Of a DNA stretch of 20,056 nt, positions 14,379 to 19,975 are shown one piece after another. The stretch's first letter is position 1; each line of letters starts with the position of its first letter. The stretch covers positions 1 through 20,056 of the IMG/VR virus record IMGVR_UViG_3300046755_000075, one strand, 5' to 3'. The notes beneath the pieces were generated by a model. The model had not been told where the DNA came from. It searched no databases and saw only the letters and a program-made list of their open reading frames with translations. Both the position numbers and the translations under genes were made by a program. The stretch comes from a virus.

Positions 14379-14798
14379 TTAGTCAATCAAATCTTTTATA
14401 TAATCTGACCCTTTACCAAAAGATACTTCACCACCTAAACGTAATTTAGCACTTCCTGTTTTTTTCTGTTCACTGCTTTCTGTATTTGACAAAGTAGCTG
14501 TAGAAGTAGTTGCAGGTGCTGCTGTTACTGTTTTCTTTTTACCCTTAGCAATTCTTCCAACCATAGCTAATGGTGATAAGAACTCTAATCCTTTTGCACC
14601 ACTCTCTTTAGCTTTTTTATATACTTCGACACCTAAGCCCATAAATGCTTTTGTAGGTTTTTTCTTTGGCACCATAATTTTTTCTTCATTAATATTTGCG
14701 CCTTCACCTGTTGTTGTATCTATTTGTAGACCTCTAGGTAAATCTCTAATATTGTTTTTTTTCTCATCTCGACCGTATTTATATTTTTTACCACTCAT
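14379..14798 (-). CDS. 139-aa basic protein with GGEV...DYIKDLID tail
   Basis: Basic N-terminus (SGKKYKYGRDEKKN), then GLQIDTTTGEGANINEEKI, a small hydrophobic part (LEFLSPLAMVGRIAKGKKK), a Thr/Ala/Ser linker, and the end RLGGEVSFGKGSDYIKDLID. That ending matches the 77-aa protein at 8301-8534. It follows the terminase directly: the terminase stop TAG is part of the AGGAG ribosome site of this gene. No enzyme motif. A role in packaging or connector assembly is suggested only by location. Confidence 0.65.
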   Translation of the reverse strand: MSGKKYKYGRDEKKNNIRDLPRGLQIDTTTGEGANINEEKIMVPKKKPTKAFMGLGVEVYKKAKESGAKGLEFLSPLAMVGRIAKGKKKTVTAAPATTSTATLSNTESSEQKKTGSAKLRLGGEVSFGKGSDYIKDLID

Positions 14799-14806
14799 AT
14801 TTTCTC

Positions 14807-16282
14807 CTAATAATATTTGTACTCCTTCGGCACATTATATAATTCTTCTTCATGATCATTTAAAAGTTCTATGAAGTTTCCCTGACGGTATCTTAACACG
14901 GCTTGTGTGGTGCTGTCGACATAGTCATCGTGAGCTCCGTGAGGAAAAGCTGCACATTCTTCAATGACTTCTTCAGCAAATTTCTCATCATCTGGATAAT
15001 ATATTTGGCCACTCTCAAATACTGGGGCGGTAGCGTTGACCCGTGAATGCTTATCCTTGCCCCTTGATGGTACAAATGGAATGACAGGAATCCCCATTCG
15101 TCTGAACTCTTGCATGAGTGGTTCTCCTGTAGCCTTAGCCTCAATGATCACGGACTCCGGTTCCCAGTATTTATACTGATCCATGGCTATTGCTTTTAGT
15201 TCTGGAAAGTCAAACTTACCTTTCATTGCATCTAATAACACCATTGCAGGTTTACCATCTTCTTTGGGAAAGAATACTCCCCAAGTAGTAATGGCTGAGT
15301 AGTCAGCAGTTTCTTTTGCACTGAATGCAGTATCATAAGATTGAATGACATGTTGTAATTTTGGCATCGTAGGTTTGTCCCAAGGTATCCACCATTCTCG
15401 TTTTAAGATTGCACCTTCTTCTGATGTCGGATTCTGCATGTATTGTGCAGACCAGTTTCTAATCGGTAGAGACGCTTTTACTTTTTCTAATTCTTCTAGT
15501 TCCCAATACTCAGGCCATACAGGTTTTCCTGAATCTAAAATTGCAGGAAATGAAATTACATTCCATTTGTCAGCACGAGGCTCTTTTTGAGCCTTGATTA
15601 ATCTTCCTGTTAAATCATCCTCAGCCCATCTTGTCATTACAACTACAATTGAGCCTCCAGGTTGAAGACGTTGTCTTGGTCCTGATACATACCAATCATA
15701 TGCACGTTCCATAGCAGACTCAGATAATGCGTCTTGCTCCGTATGTGGATCGTCAATAATAAGTAAGTCCGCCCCTCGTCCTGTGATAGAACCGCCAACA
15801 CCCGCTGCAAAGTATTCCCCACCTTGATTGGTCTCCCAACGTCCTTTTGCCTTACTATCTTCTCTTAGTCTAACATCTCCGAATATATTTTTATACTCCT
15901 TCTGTTCCATAAGGTTCCTAACTTTAGAACCAAATCTAGATGATAATTCCGCGTTGTGGGAAACCTGCATAATTTTTAGTGTGGGAAACTTCCCTATCAT
16001 CCAAGCAGGAAACAAAAAGGATGCAAATTCTGATTTAGTATGTCTAGGGGGCATATTGATAATGAGCCTCCCTTTTTTTGTATCTGAAATTTTTGTAAAC
16101 TCTGAAGCTATATGTTGATGGTGCCCCCACTTTTTGGGACTAGGATCCAATCTACAAATAAACTCAGGCCAAACTTCCTTCACAAAATATATAAAATTAT
16201 CCTGGCACAACTTTATGTGCTCAATCCATTTTTTTTCTACAGCTAATCTAAGCTGTTCGTTCGTCAGTAATTCTTTTTGCAT
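14807..16282 (-). CDS. terL: Terminase large subunit (TerL)
   Basis: 491 residues with all landmarks of a phage packaging motor. The ATPase domain has a Walker A variant LIINMPPRHTKS (73-84), Walker B LLIIDDPH (173-180) with the coupling acidic pair, and motif III VVMTRW (about 214-219). The C-terminal RNase H-like nuclease has SYDTAF (305-310, D307), an acidic VIIEAKATG (368-376, E371) and HDDYVDS (441-447, D442 to D446) as metal ligands. It cuts concatemers and pumps DNA through the portal. AAGGGG is about 5 bases before the ATG. It is the first gene of the late module, and no convincing small terminase lies directly upstream. Confidence 0.95.
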   Translation of the reverse strand: MQKELLTNEQLRLAVEKKWIEHIKLCQDNFIYFVKEVWPEFICRLDPSPKKWGHHQHIASEFTKISDTKKGRLIINMPPRHTKSEFASFLFPAWMIGKFPTLKIMQVSHNAELSSRFGSKVRNLMEQKEYKNIFGDVRLREDSKAKGRWETNQGGEYFAAGVGGSITGRGADLLIIDDPHTEQDALSESAMERAYDWYVSGPRQRLQPGGSIVVVMTRWAEDDLTGRLIKAQKEPRADKWNVISFPAILDSGKPVWPEYWELEELEKVKASLPIRNWSAQYMQNPTSEEGAILKREWWIPWDKPTMPKLQHVIQSYDTAFSAKETADYSAITTWGVFFPKEDGKPAMVLLDAMKGKFDFPELKAIAMDQYKYWEPESVIIEAKATGEPLMQEFRRMGIPVIPFVPSRGKDKHSRVNATAPVFESGQIYYPDDEKFAEEVIEECAAFPHGAHDDYVDSTTQAVLRYRQGNFIELLNDHEEELYNVPKEYKYY

Positions 16283-16295
16283 TGGGTCCCCTTTT

Positions 16296-16324
16296 ACTAT
16301 ACCTCATAATAAAAATACAGTCAC
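16296..16324 (-). promoter_or_regulatory. Sigma70-like promoter candidate at terL
   Basis: GTGACT (16324-16319), a 17-base spacer and TATAGT (16301-16296) on the minus strand, a fair match to TTGACA/TATAAT. The expected start site (about 16289) would leave only a few bases before the ATG and remove the SD AAGGGG, so this may be a coincidence. Confidence 0.3.
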
Positions 16325-16510
16325 TACATCTATTCGACAGAGTTTAAAGCACGAACCTCGCTATAATCACGAAAGCTTAGCGTGGCTACAACATCTTGTG
16401 TAAAAGTTTGATTTTGGTTCTAGATTTGGTACCTCTATTGAGGTGCGTCAGGTGTCCGAGATGGCAGGTGAAGGTGCAGTTGCTACCCCGAAGGGTAGCA
16501 ACTAAGGTGC
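16325..16510 (-). other. Structured intergenic spacer before terL
   Basis: A spacer without a convincing gene between the 85-aa gene and the terminase. Its upstream part (16440-16510) is clearly GC-richer than its surroundings; on the transcribed strand it is C-rich and G-poor (CACCTTCACCTGCCATC). Three hairpins are visible: the perfect 11-bp stem at 16478-16503, a short ACCTC/GAGGT stem near 16430-16446, and CGCTA/TAGCG around 16358-16383. A Rho-dependent terminator or processing region between early and late transcripts would fit. Confidence 0.5.
16471..16510. repeat. Perfect hairpin abutted by 7-bp direct repeats
   Basis: AGTTGCTACCC (16478-16488) and GGGTAGCAACT (16493-16503) are perfect inverted repeats around CGAA; the minus-strand RNA has the extra-stable C(UUCG)G loop. 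AAGGTGC occurs directly on both sides (16471-16477 and 16504-16510). It follows the stop of the gene at 16511-16768 but has no U-tract on either strand. Confidence 0.8.
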
Positions 16511-16768
16511 TTACTGATCAAAGTTTTGATCGGTTCGTATTAATTCAAGGATAGGTCTTAAATTATTAACAAGCTTTTGTTTTAACTCATTAACAATAGG
16601 GTCATTAGGGTACTGTATGATAATCTCCTCAACAGCACTCTCTAATTGTTTATACATGAATTGATAATTCAACCCACTATCAAGCGAGTTAGTACTCGCT
16701 TGTTCAACCTCATTACTATTCTTTTTATTCTCAATAATAGTATTAACCATTTTAACTAAGTTAGACAT
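16511..16768 (-). CDS. 85-aa helical protein
   Basis: All-helical composition without membrane segment or Cys: MSNLVKMVNTIIENKKNSNE, then LNYQFMYKQLESAVEEIII, PNDPIVNELKQKLVNNL and an acidic end (DQNFDQ). It begins 1 base after the stop of the 114-aa gene. Small terminase subunits are helical and often lie just upstream of terL, but no DNA-binding motif is visible and a 228-base spacer intervenes, so that assignment is not made. Confidence 0.65.
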   Translation of the reverse strand: MSNLVKMVNTIIENKKNSNEVEQASTNSLDSGLNYQFMYKQLESAVEEIIIQYPNDPIVNELKQKLVNNLRPILELIRTDQNFDQ

Positions 16769-16769
16769 A

Positions 16770-17114
16770 TTAATTTAACTCCTTTTGTTGAACTTTAATC
16801 TTAATCTCTTTAGTATCCATTTCAACTAAAAACTCCTCATATAACTTAGGGAATTTCTCCTTGAACTTAGACACATCAAATCGTTTCATTGTTCTTTTGA
16901 TTAATTGAGCAAAGCCCTCAATACCCTCAACTTTATCAATGATGATTAGATTAGATTTAATTGTTTCAAACAACTCAACATGAGTTGGTTTGATTAAGTC
17001 ATTAGCTTTTTTTTGTGCTTTGACTTGTTCAACACTATAGTGAAAATTCACTATGTCTTGTTGTTGTACTTTAGTTGCTTTAACTTGTCGTTTAGCTTTC
17101 TTAATTGTACTCAT
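16770..17114 (-). CDS. 114-aa basic helical protein
   Basis: A Lys-rich start (MSTIKKAKRQVKATKVQQQD) is followed by helical segments FHYSVEQVKAQKKANDLIKP, LIIIDKVEGIEGFAQLIKRT and FKEKFPKLYEEFLVEMDTK, and a basic end. SD AAGGAG is 7 bases before the ATG, and a promoter candidate lies 37 bases further upstream. It pairs with the 85-aa gene. Charge suggests nucleic-acid binding. No recognised family. Confidence 0.7.
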   Translation of the reverse strand: MSTIKKAKRQVKATKVQQQDIVNFHYSVEQVKAQKKANDLIKPTHVELFETIKSNLIIIDKVEGIEGFAQLIKRTMKRFDVSKFKEKFPKLYEEFLVEMDTKEIKIKVQQKELN

Positions 17115-17150
17115 AACATTTCTCCTTTTTAAGTTAATTGTTATCCCATG

Positions 17151-17178
17151 TTTATAAGATATTAAAAAGTTTATTCAA
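17151..17178 (-). promoter_or_regulatory. Promoter candidate for the 114-aa and 85-aa genes
   Basis: TTGAAT (17178-17173), a 16-base spacer and TATAAA (17156-17151) on the minus strand. Predicted start near 17144 gives a 5' leader of about 30 bases containing AAGGAG. CATGGGATAA follows the -10. The site lies just downstream of GC-rich block A. Confidence 0.5.
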
Positions 17179-17263
17179 CAAGTTTTTTACATTTATTTAA
17201 TTTTATTTCTAGCCCTCTTAAACTTCACATATAAAGAAATAGCTTGACTTATCTGAAACCCCA

Positions 17264-17364
17264 TTCCGTACTGGTGCAACTGGCCAGCAGCTAAGTTTAG
17301 TTTAAGTAAGAACGCCGACGGTGTGGGCGTGGGTGTGGCGTGGGTGTTAGCCCACGCCGACCGT
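17264..17364. repeat. GC-rich intergenic block A (repeat unit)
   Basis: A GC-rich stretch 3' of the 167-aa gene in an AT-rich background. On the plus strand it contains ACTGGTGC, GGCCAGCAGCT, TTTAGTT and a terminal GTGGGCGTGGG, in the same order as block C. GGCGTGGG/CCCACGCC (17337-17344 / 17351-17358) form an 8-bp stem, and ACGGT/ACCGT (17318-17322 / 17360-17364) may close an outer stem. On the mRNA strand it is C-rich. The rest of 17179-17370 holds nothing I can call. Confidence 0.6.
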
Positions 17365-17370
17365 ATTAAC

Positions 17371-17874
17371 TTAACATATACGGAAACCGTTTGACTGTTC
17401 GCAGAACTCAATGAACTCTTGAACATTCTCCATTGTAAATGGATAGCTTGAGCCGTACGAGTATTTACTTTGTATCCAATCCCAAGTGTCGTGGTCGTCC
17501 TTTGGATAGTCAGCAGGGGCAAGATTAGTTTTGTCGGTTTCTTTCTCTACCTTTGCCCTCAACATCTCGTGACATCTATCAACGAACTTATTATTCTTTT
17601 CGGCTTTTTCCATTTCCTTTTCTACCTCAATGATAACTTTGGATACTGTGCCGTCCTTAATCAAAGCTTTTAATTGTTTTGCAATTTGCTTTGCAGTTTG
17701 TTCATCTACCTCATGCCCACTATTAGATTGCCAATGCTCTTTATCCGTTTCAGTAATAACCCCTGTTTGCTCACATACAAAGTCAGCAAGTCTTCGCCAC
17801 CACCAAACATTGTTTCTAAAGTATTCGCCTTTGTCTGTTTTATGATTACCTAATGAGTATAAATCAAATCCCAT
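17371..17874 (-). CDS. Conserved phage protein, YFRNNVWWWR type (167 aa)
   Basis: 167 residues. MGFDLYSLGNHKTDKGEYFR followed by NNVWWWRRLADFVC is the signature of a conserved small protein that I recall from many phages; some of them have a longer insert between the two parts. A charged helical middle follows, then SYPFTMENVQEFIEFCEQS and the end GFRIC. No catalytic residue set is recognised. SD AAGGAG is 8 bases before the ATG. It probably belongs to the early, host-manipulation set. The spacer on its 3' side is GC-rich block A. Confidence 0.8.
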   Translation of the reverse strand: MGFDLYSLGNHKTDKGEYFRNNVWWWRRLADFVCEQTGVITETDKEHWQSNSGHEVDEQTAKQIAKQLKALIKDGTVSKVIIEVEKEMEKAEKNNKFVDRCHEMLRAKVEKETDKTNLAPADYPKDDHDTWDWIQSKYSYGSSYPFTMENVQEFIEFCEQSNGFRIC

Positions 17875-17955
17875 TTTATTTTCTCCTTGTTAAGTTAGTT
17901 TCCTAATTCCTATCATATCCCATGTAGTAATCAAGTTTTATTTTTCAGAAAATTT

Positions 17956-18141
17956 ATCCAGCTCCACCAAACTCCAGCTGCAGACTGGGCTCCTGACCTA
18001 GTTCTTCTATCTCTCTACATTGCAGATGTCGTCGTGGGTGTGGGACAGAGCTTCCTGATCCAGCAGCCTCTTCCCAGCTGGCCAGGCCAGTAGCTTGGTT
18101 CACACAAGGTACCGTACGAGCAGTGCCTGCGTGGGCGTGGG
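17956..18141. repeat. GC-rich intergenic block B (two repeat units)
   Basis: The 381-base gap 17875-18255 holds a short AT-rich leader (17875-17955, with TTGATT at 17934-17929 and CATGGGATA) and this GC-rich block. Unit B1 (17956-18044) has CCAGCTGCAGACTGG, CTCCTGA, TAGTTC, TTGCAGATG, GTGGGTGTGGG. Unit B2 (18053-18141) has CCTGATCCAGCAGC, CCCAGCTGGCCAGGCCAG, GTGGGCGTGGG. Both match block C in order. A 62-codon frame on the minus strand (18015-18203) looks spurious. 18142-18255 shows nothing further. Confidence 0.65.
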
Positions 18142-18255
18142 CTCAGTGACCAAGTCCTGTGCATCCACGGATCAGGGCCACCAGTACAAAGATGTACGTC
18201 CATCCGGCAAACCTAGGGAAGAACACTAATGGCGTCAGAAGAGCTAGCAACCATA

Positions 18256-18564
18256 TCAAGCAGCCTCCTGCGCGGCCAGCTCCTGAGCGCAGATCTCAAC
18301 AGCCAACCATACCATACTGTTCTTGAAGGCGGTGGGTCCACGGATGTCCTTGTCCAGCAGGTAGAAGACTGACTCACCAGCGGCATCCGCTGCGTGCCTC
18401 ACCTGCTTCCACACATCAGCTTCGTGCTCATTATAGAAGGCGGTGGTCTCTACGTAGTACGTGAGTCCTGGAACTCCGCCACTACAGCCGTGCTTCGCGA
18501 TGTCAGAAATAAGGAACTGCTCATGCAGTTCCCCTTCCTTTAACCATTCTTTTATCGTCCCCAT
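18256..18564 (-). CDS. Conserved phage protein, GCSGGVxGLxYY type (102 aa)
   Basis: 102 residues. MGTIKEWLKEGELHEQFLIS, then IAKHGCSGGVPGLTYYVETT and FYNEHEADVWKQVRHAAD match a small conserved phage/bacterial family I recall with the GCSGGVSGLIYY and HDEHEEEIW signatures. It ends in an Ala/Glu-rich helix, EICAQELAAQEAA. The last 13 codons are unusually GC-rich and resemble the intergenic repeat units. GGAGG is 7 bases before the ATG. It overlaps the upstream gene by 13 bases. Function unknown; HxxH/Cys residues might bind metal. Confidence 0.75.
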   Translation of the reverse strand: MGTIKEWLKEGELHEQFLISDIAKHGCSGGVPGLTYYVETTAFYNEHEADVWKQVRHAADAAGESVFYLLDKDIRGPTAFKNSMVWLAVEICAQELAAQEAA

Positions 18565-18893
18565 GTGATGCCCTCCACGTCTGTCTTGAACTTCACCATC
18601 TGTCGATGCTGTAGCTTAGTAAGTACTTTAGGTACATTGTCTAATGTGCCTTCACCCTTGAGTCGAGATCCTTTGGTAATCCTAACCCACATCTTCTCGT
18701 GGTGACCTCTATGCTTGAACCATACGTATACGTAATCCTGCATCTTTCTCTGCCTTTCAAGGGCTTTGATTTTAAAGTAAGTTTCTTTTCCATGCTCTGG
18801 ACAAGAGTAGACGATGTTACCTTTCGCTTCTTCAGAGTCTAGTGGATCTCTCCAAATGAAGTTATCTTCAATGTTCTTTTTAATGTTTACCAT
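18552..18893 (-). CDS. 113-aa conserved protein
   Basis: The ATG at 18893 (MVNIKKNIEDNFIWRDPLDS) is chosen because AGGAG lies 7 bases upstream; the frame is open to 19028 but that part overlaps a better small gene. The protein has VYSCPEHGKETYFKIKALER, then VYVWFKHRGHHEKMWVRI and a basic C-terminal region ending ITWGR. CPxHG plus the later His pair may make a small metal site. It overlaps both neighbours. I recall the TYFKIKALERQRK stretch from phage proteins but not a role. Confidence 0.7.
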   Translation of the reverse strand: MVNIKKNIEDNFIWRDPLDSEEAKGNIVYSCPEHGKETYFKIKALERQRKMQDYVYVWFKHRGHHEKMWVRITKGSRLKGEGTLDNVPKVLTKLQHRQMVKFKTDVEGITWGR

Positions 18894-18967
18894 ATGATAA
18901 CTCCTGTGATTGTAAGCAGACCTACCCATAGGAATGCAAATATTAGTTCTGGAAGTATTGTGTTCAT
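18887..18967 (-). CDS. 26-aa single-transmembrane peptide
   Basis: The ATG at 18967-18965 is 6 bases after an excellent SD (AAAGGAG), and the stop TAA at 18889-18887 overlaps the next gene's ATG region. The peptide begins MNTILPELIFAFLWVGLLTI and ends TGVIIW, one membrane helix with no charged residue after Glu7. It is the first gene after promoter 18994-19022. Short hydrophobic phage proteins of this kind may act on host membrane proteins. The SD, the promoter and the 7-base overlap with the next gene are strong evidence for expression. Confidence 0.65.
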   Translation of the reverse strand: MNTILPELIFAFLWVGLLTITGVIIW

Positions 18968-18993
18968 TTCTTTCTCCTTTGTTAGTTATGTAA

Positions 18994-19022
18994 TAGATAA
19001 GACATGATGGGATAGATGTCAA
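18994..19022 (-). promoter_or_regulatory. Sigma70-type promoter upstream of the small-TM gene
   Basis: TTGACA (19022-19017), a 17-base spacer (19016-19000) and TATCTA (18999-18994) on the minus strand. Start expected near 18987, a 20-base leader with AAAGGAG before the ATG at 18967. The spacer contains TATCCCATCATG. Block C lies directly upstream. Confidence 0.65.
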
Positions 19023-19044
19023 GTTCATCTTTCAAATAAATTTT

Positions 19045-19301
19045 TCCCTGATCCACAGCAGCTTCCAGCTGCAGACTGGTGCCCAGCTCCTGAAGGTTTA
19101 GTTCAGGACAGCAGGTTAGCTTTGCAGATGGGAATGGGGGCGTGGGTCGAGAAAGGAAAATGAAAATAAACCATACCCACACCCTGTAGGAACATACCAT
19201 TTCCTGACCAGCAGCGCCAGATCCCAGTGCCCAGCTCACCAGGCCAGAGTTTAATAGTTCAAAAGTGTTGTGGGAGTGGGAGTGTGGGCGTGGGCGTGGG
19301 G
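19045..19301. repeat. GC-rich intergenic block C (two repeat units, G-quadruplex motif)
   Basis: A gene-free GC-rich stretch between the VRR-NUC stop and the promoter at 18994-19022. Unit C1 (19045-19146) has CCTGATCCACAGCAGC, CCAGCTGCAGACTGG (19065-19079, identical to 17974-17988), CTCCTGA, TTTAGTTC, TTTGCAGATG, GGGGGCGTGGG. Unit C2 (19200-19301) has CCTGACCAGCAGC, CCCAGCTCACCAGGCCAG and five G-runs at 19272-19301. An 85-codon frame on the minus strand through it looks spurious. Confidence 0.65.
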
Positions 19302-19691
19302 TCAGGCCTCACGGCTGCTTCCACGCGGTCCCAGCTGGGATGCGAAGGTGATTAAAGTTTTAAGATCCGTGTGGCGGGAGAGTGGGACGGCGGTACGGGA
19401 CTCACGGCTCACGGCCAGAAGTTCATAGGGCGCCTTCAAGAGGGGCCTATTCAAGATATACGCTCTACCACCTGCTTTCAAGTATTTAATATGCCAATTG
19501 ATTTGGTACTTTGACAGACCACAATTCTTGCTGGTGTTGGCTTTGAGTTCAAGCCAAAATACTTGCTTGTTTACGACACAATGAACATCGGGAATACCAT
19601 TTACTGTGCTAGATTCTACGCGGGTAAAATGCCAATTTTTATCTAGGTTTTTAAGCTGTTGCCATATCCTAGTTTCTTTGTTTTGAGCCAT
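19302..19691 (-). CDS. VRR-NUC domain nuclease
   Basis: 129 residues. The VRR-NUC (PD-(D/E)XK superfamily) core is clear: helix MAQNKETRIWQQLKNLD, then GIPDVHCV (G32, D35), WLELKA (E48, K50), and LSKYQINWHIKYLKAGGRAY (59-78, Q63 and H67 as later motif residues). D35, E48 and K50 are the metal site. Such short single-domain phage nucleases may resolve Holliday junctions, degrade host DNA or trim ends. About 40 C-terminal residues beyond the domain (from SRESRTAV on) are encoded by GC-rich DNA like the adjacent repeat block, so the tail may be recent. The SD is weak (TAAGAT). Confidence 0.85.
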   Translation of the reverse strand: MAQNKETRIWQQLKNLDKNWHFTRVESSTVNGIPDVHCVVNKQVFWLELKANTSKNCGLSKYQINWHIKYLKAGGRAYILNRPLLKAPYELLAVSRESRTAVPLSRHTDLKTLITFASQLGPRGSSREA

Positions 19692-19702
19692 ATCTTAATA
19701 GG

Positions 19703-19975
19703 TCAATAATTACAAATTTTGCCTAACACAGGTTCATTAAATACTGTGTGAACAACCCAACTTTCATTGTCTTTTGGATTTAATCTTTCCGTAATTGAGA
19801 AATTATTTTTCCACCAAACATCACAAGATTGATTGATTGCGAATGATTTTAAGGTGTAACTGCCATCTAAATTTATAAAAATGACACCTATACGCTCATT
19901 AAAGCTTGATGAGTTTAGTGATGACGGAGTTAGGAATAATAGTAGTACCACCAATAGTTTCAATATGACCTTCAT
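19703..19975 (-). CDS. Small secreted protein with signal peptide
   Basis: 90 residues from the ATG at 19975, which lies 5 bases after AAGGA; an ATG five codons earlier also fits. MKVILKLLVVLLLFLTPSSL is a basic plus hydrophobic signal sequence with a possible cleavage near the Ser-rich stretch that follows. The exported part has two Cys (about residues 51 and 88), SCDVWWKNNFSI and GKICNY, which could be disulfide-bonded. There is no lipobox Cys. The gene ends 11 bases before the VRR-NUC start. Periplasmic role unknown; small phage periplasmic proteins sometimes affect superinfection. Confidence 0.6.
   Translation of the reverse strand: MKVILKLLVVLLLFLTPSSLNSSSFNERIGVIFINLDGSYTLKSFAINQSCDVWWKNNFSITERLNPKDNESWVVHTVFNEPVLGKICNY

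Noticed and set aside
16451-16503. tRNA-Ser-like look (GTCCGAG...GAAGG...GCAG) on the plus strand
   Set aside because: The putative anticodon arm is a perfect 11-bp stem with a 4-base loop, there is no acceptor pairing and no TTCRA arm in place.
16283-16510. Hammerhead-type ribozyme or SRP-like RNA in the spacer before terL
   Set aside because: CGAAAG and GTCAGGT-like words are present, but no CTGATGA core or SRP asymmetric loop lies in the right place.
17193-17522. 109-codon frame on the minus strand
   Set aside because: Its first half is the out-of-frame shadow of the 3' end of the 167-aa gene and the rest is GC-rich block A.
18015-18203. 62-codon frame on the minus strand
   Set aside because: It lies wholly inside GC-rich repeat block B, has Trp/Cys/Pro/Arg-rich composition unlike neighbours, no SD, and translates repeat words.
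18894-19028. N-terminal extension of the 113-aa gene to 19028
   Set aside because: It would bypass a good SD at 18893 and cover the 26-aa membrane gene with its own SD; the extension includes promoter sequence.
18982-19239. 85-codon frame on the minus strand
   Set aside because: It translates repeat block C1 and then the promoter and leader of the 26-aa gene; composition is unlike phage proteins here.
17264-19301. CRISPR array from the repeated GC-rich words
   Set aside because: The units are long and diverged, separated by real genes, and there are no equal-length spacers.
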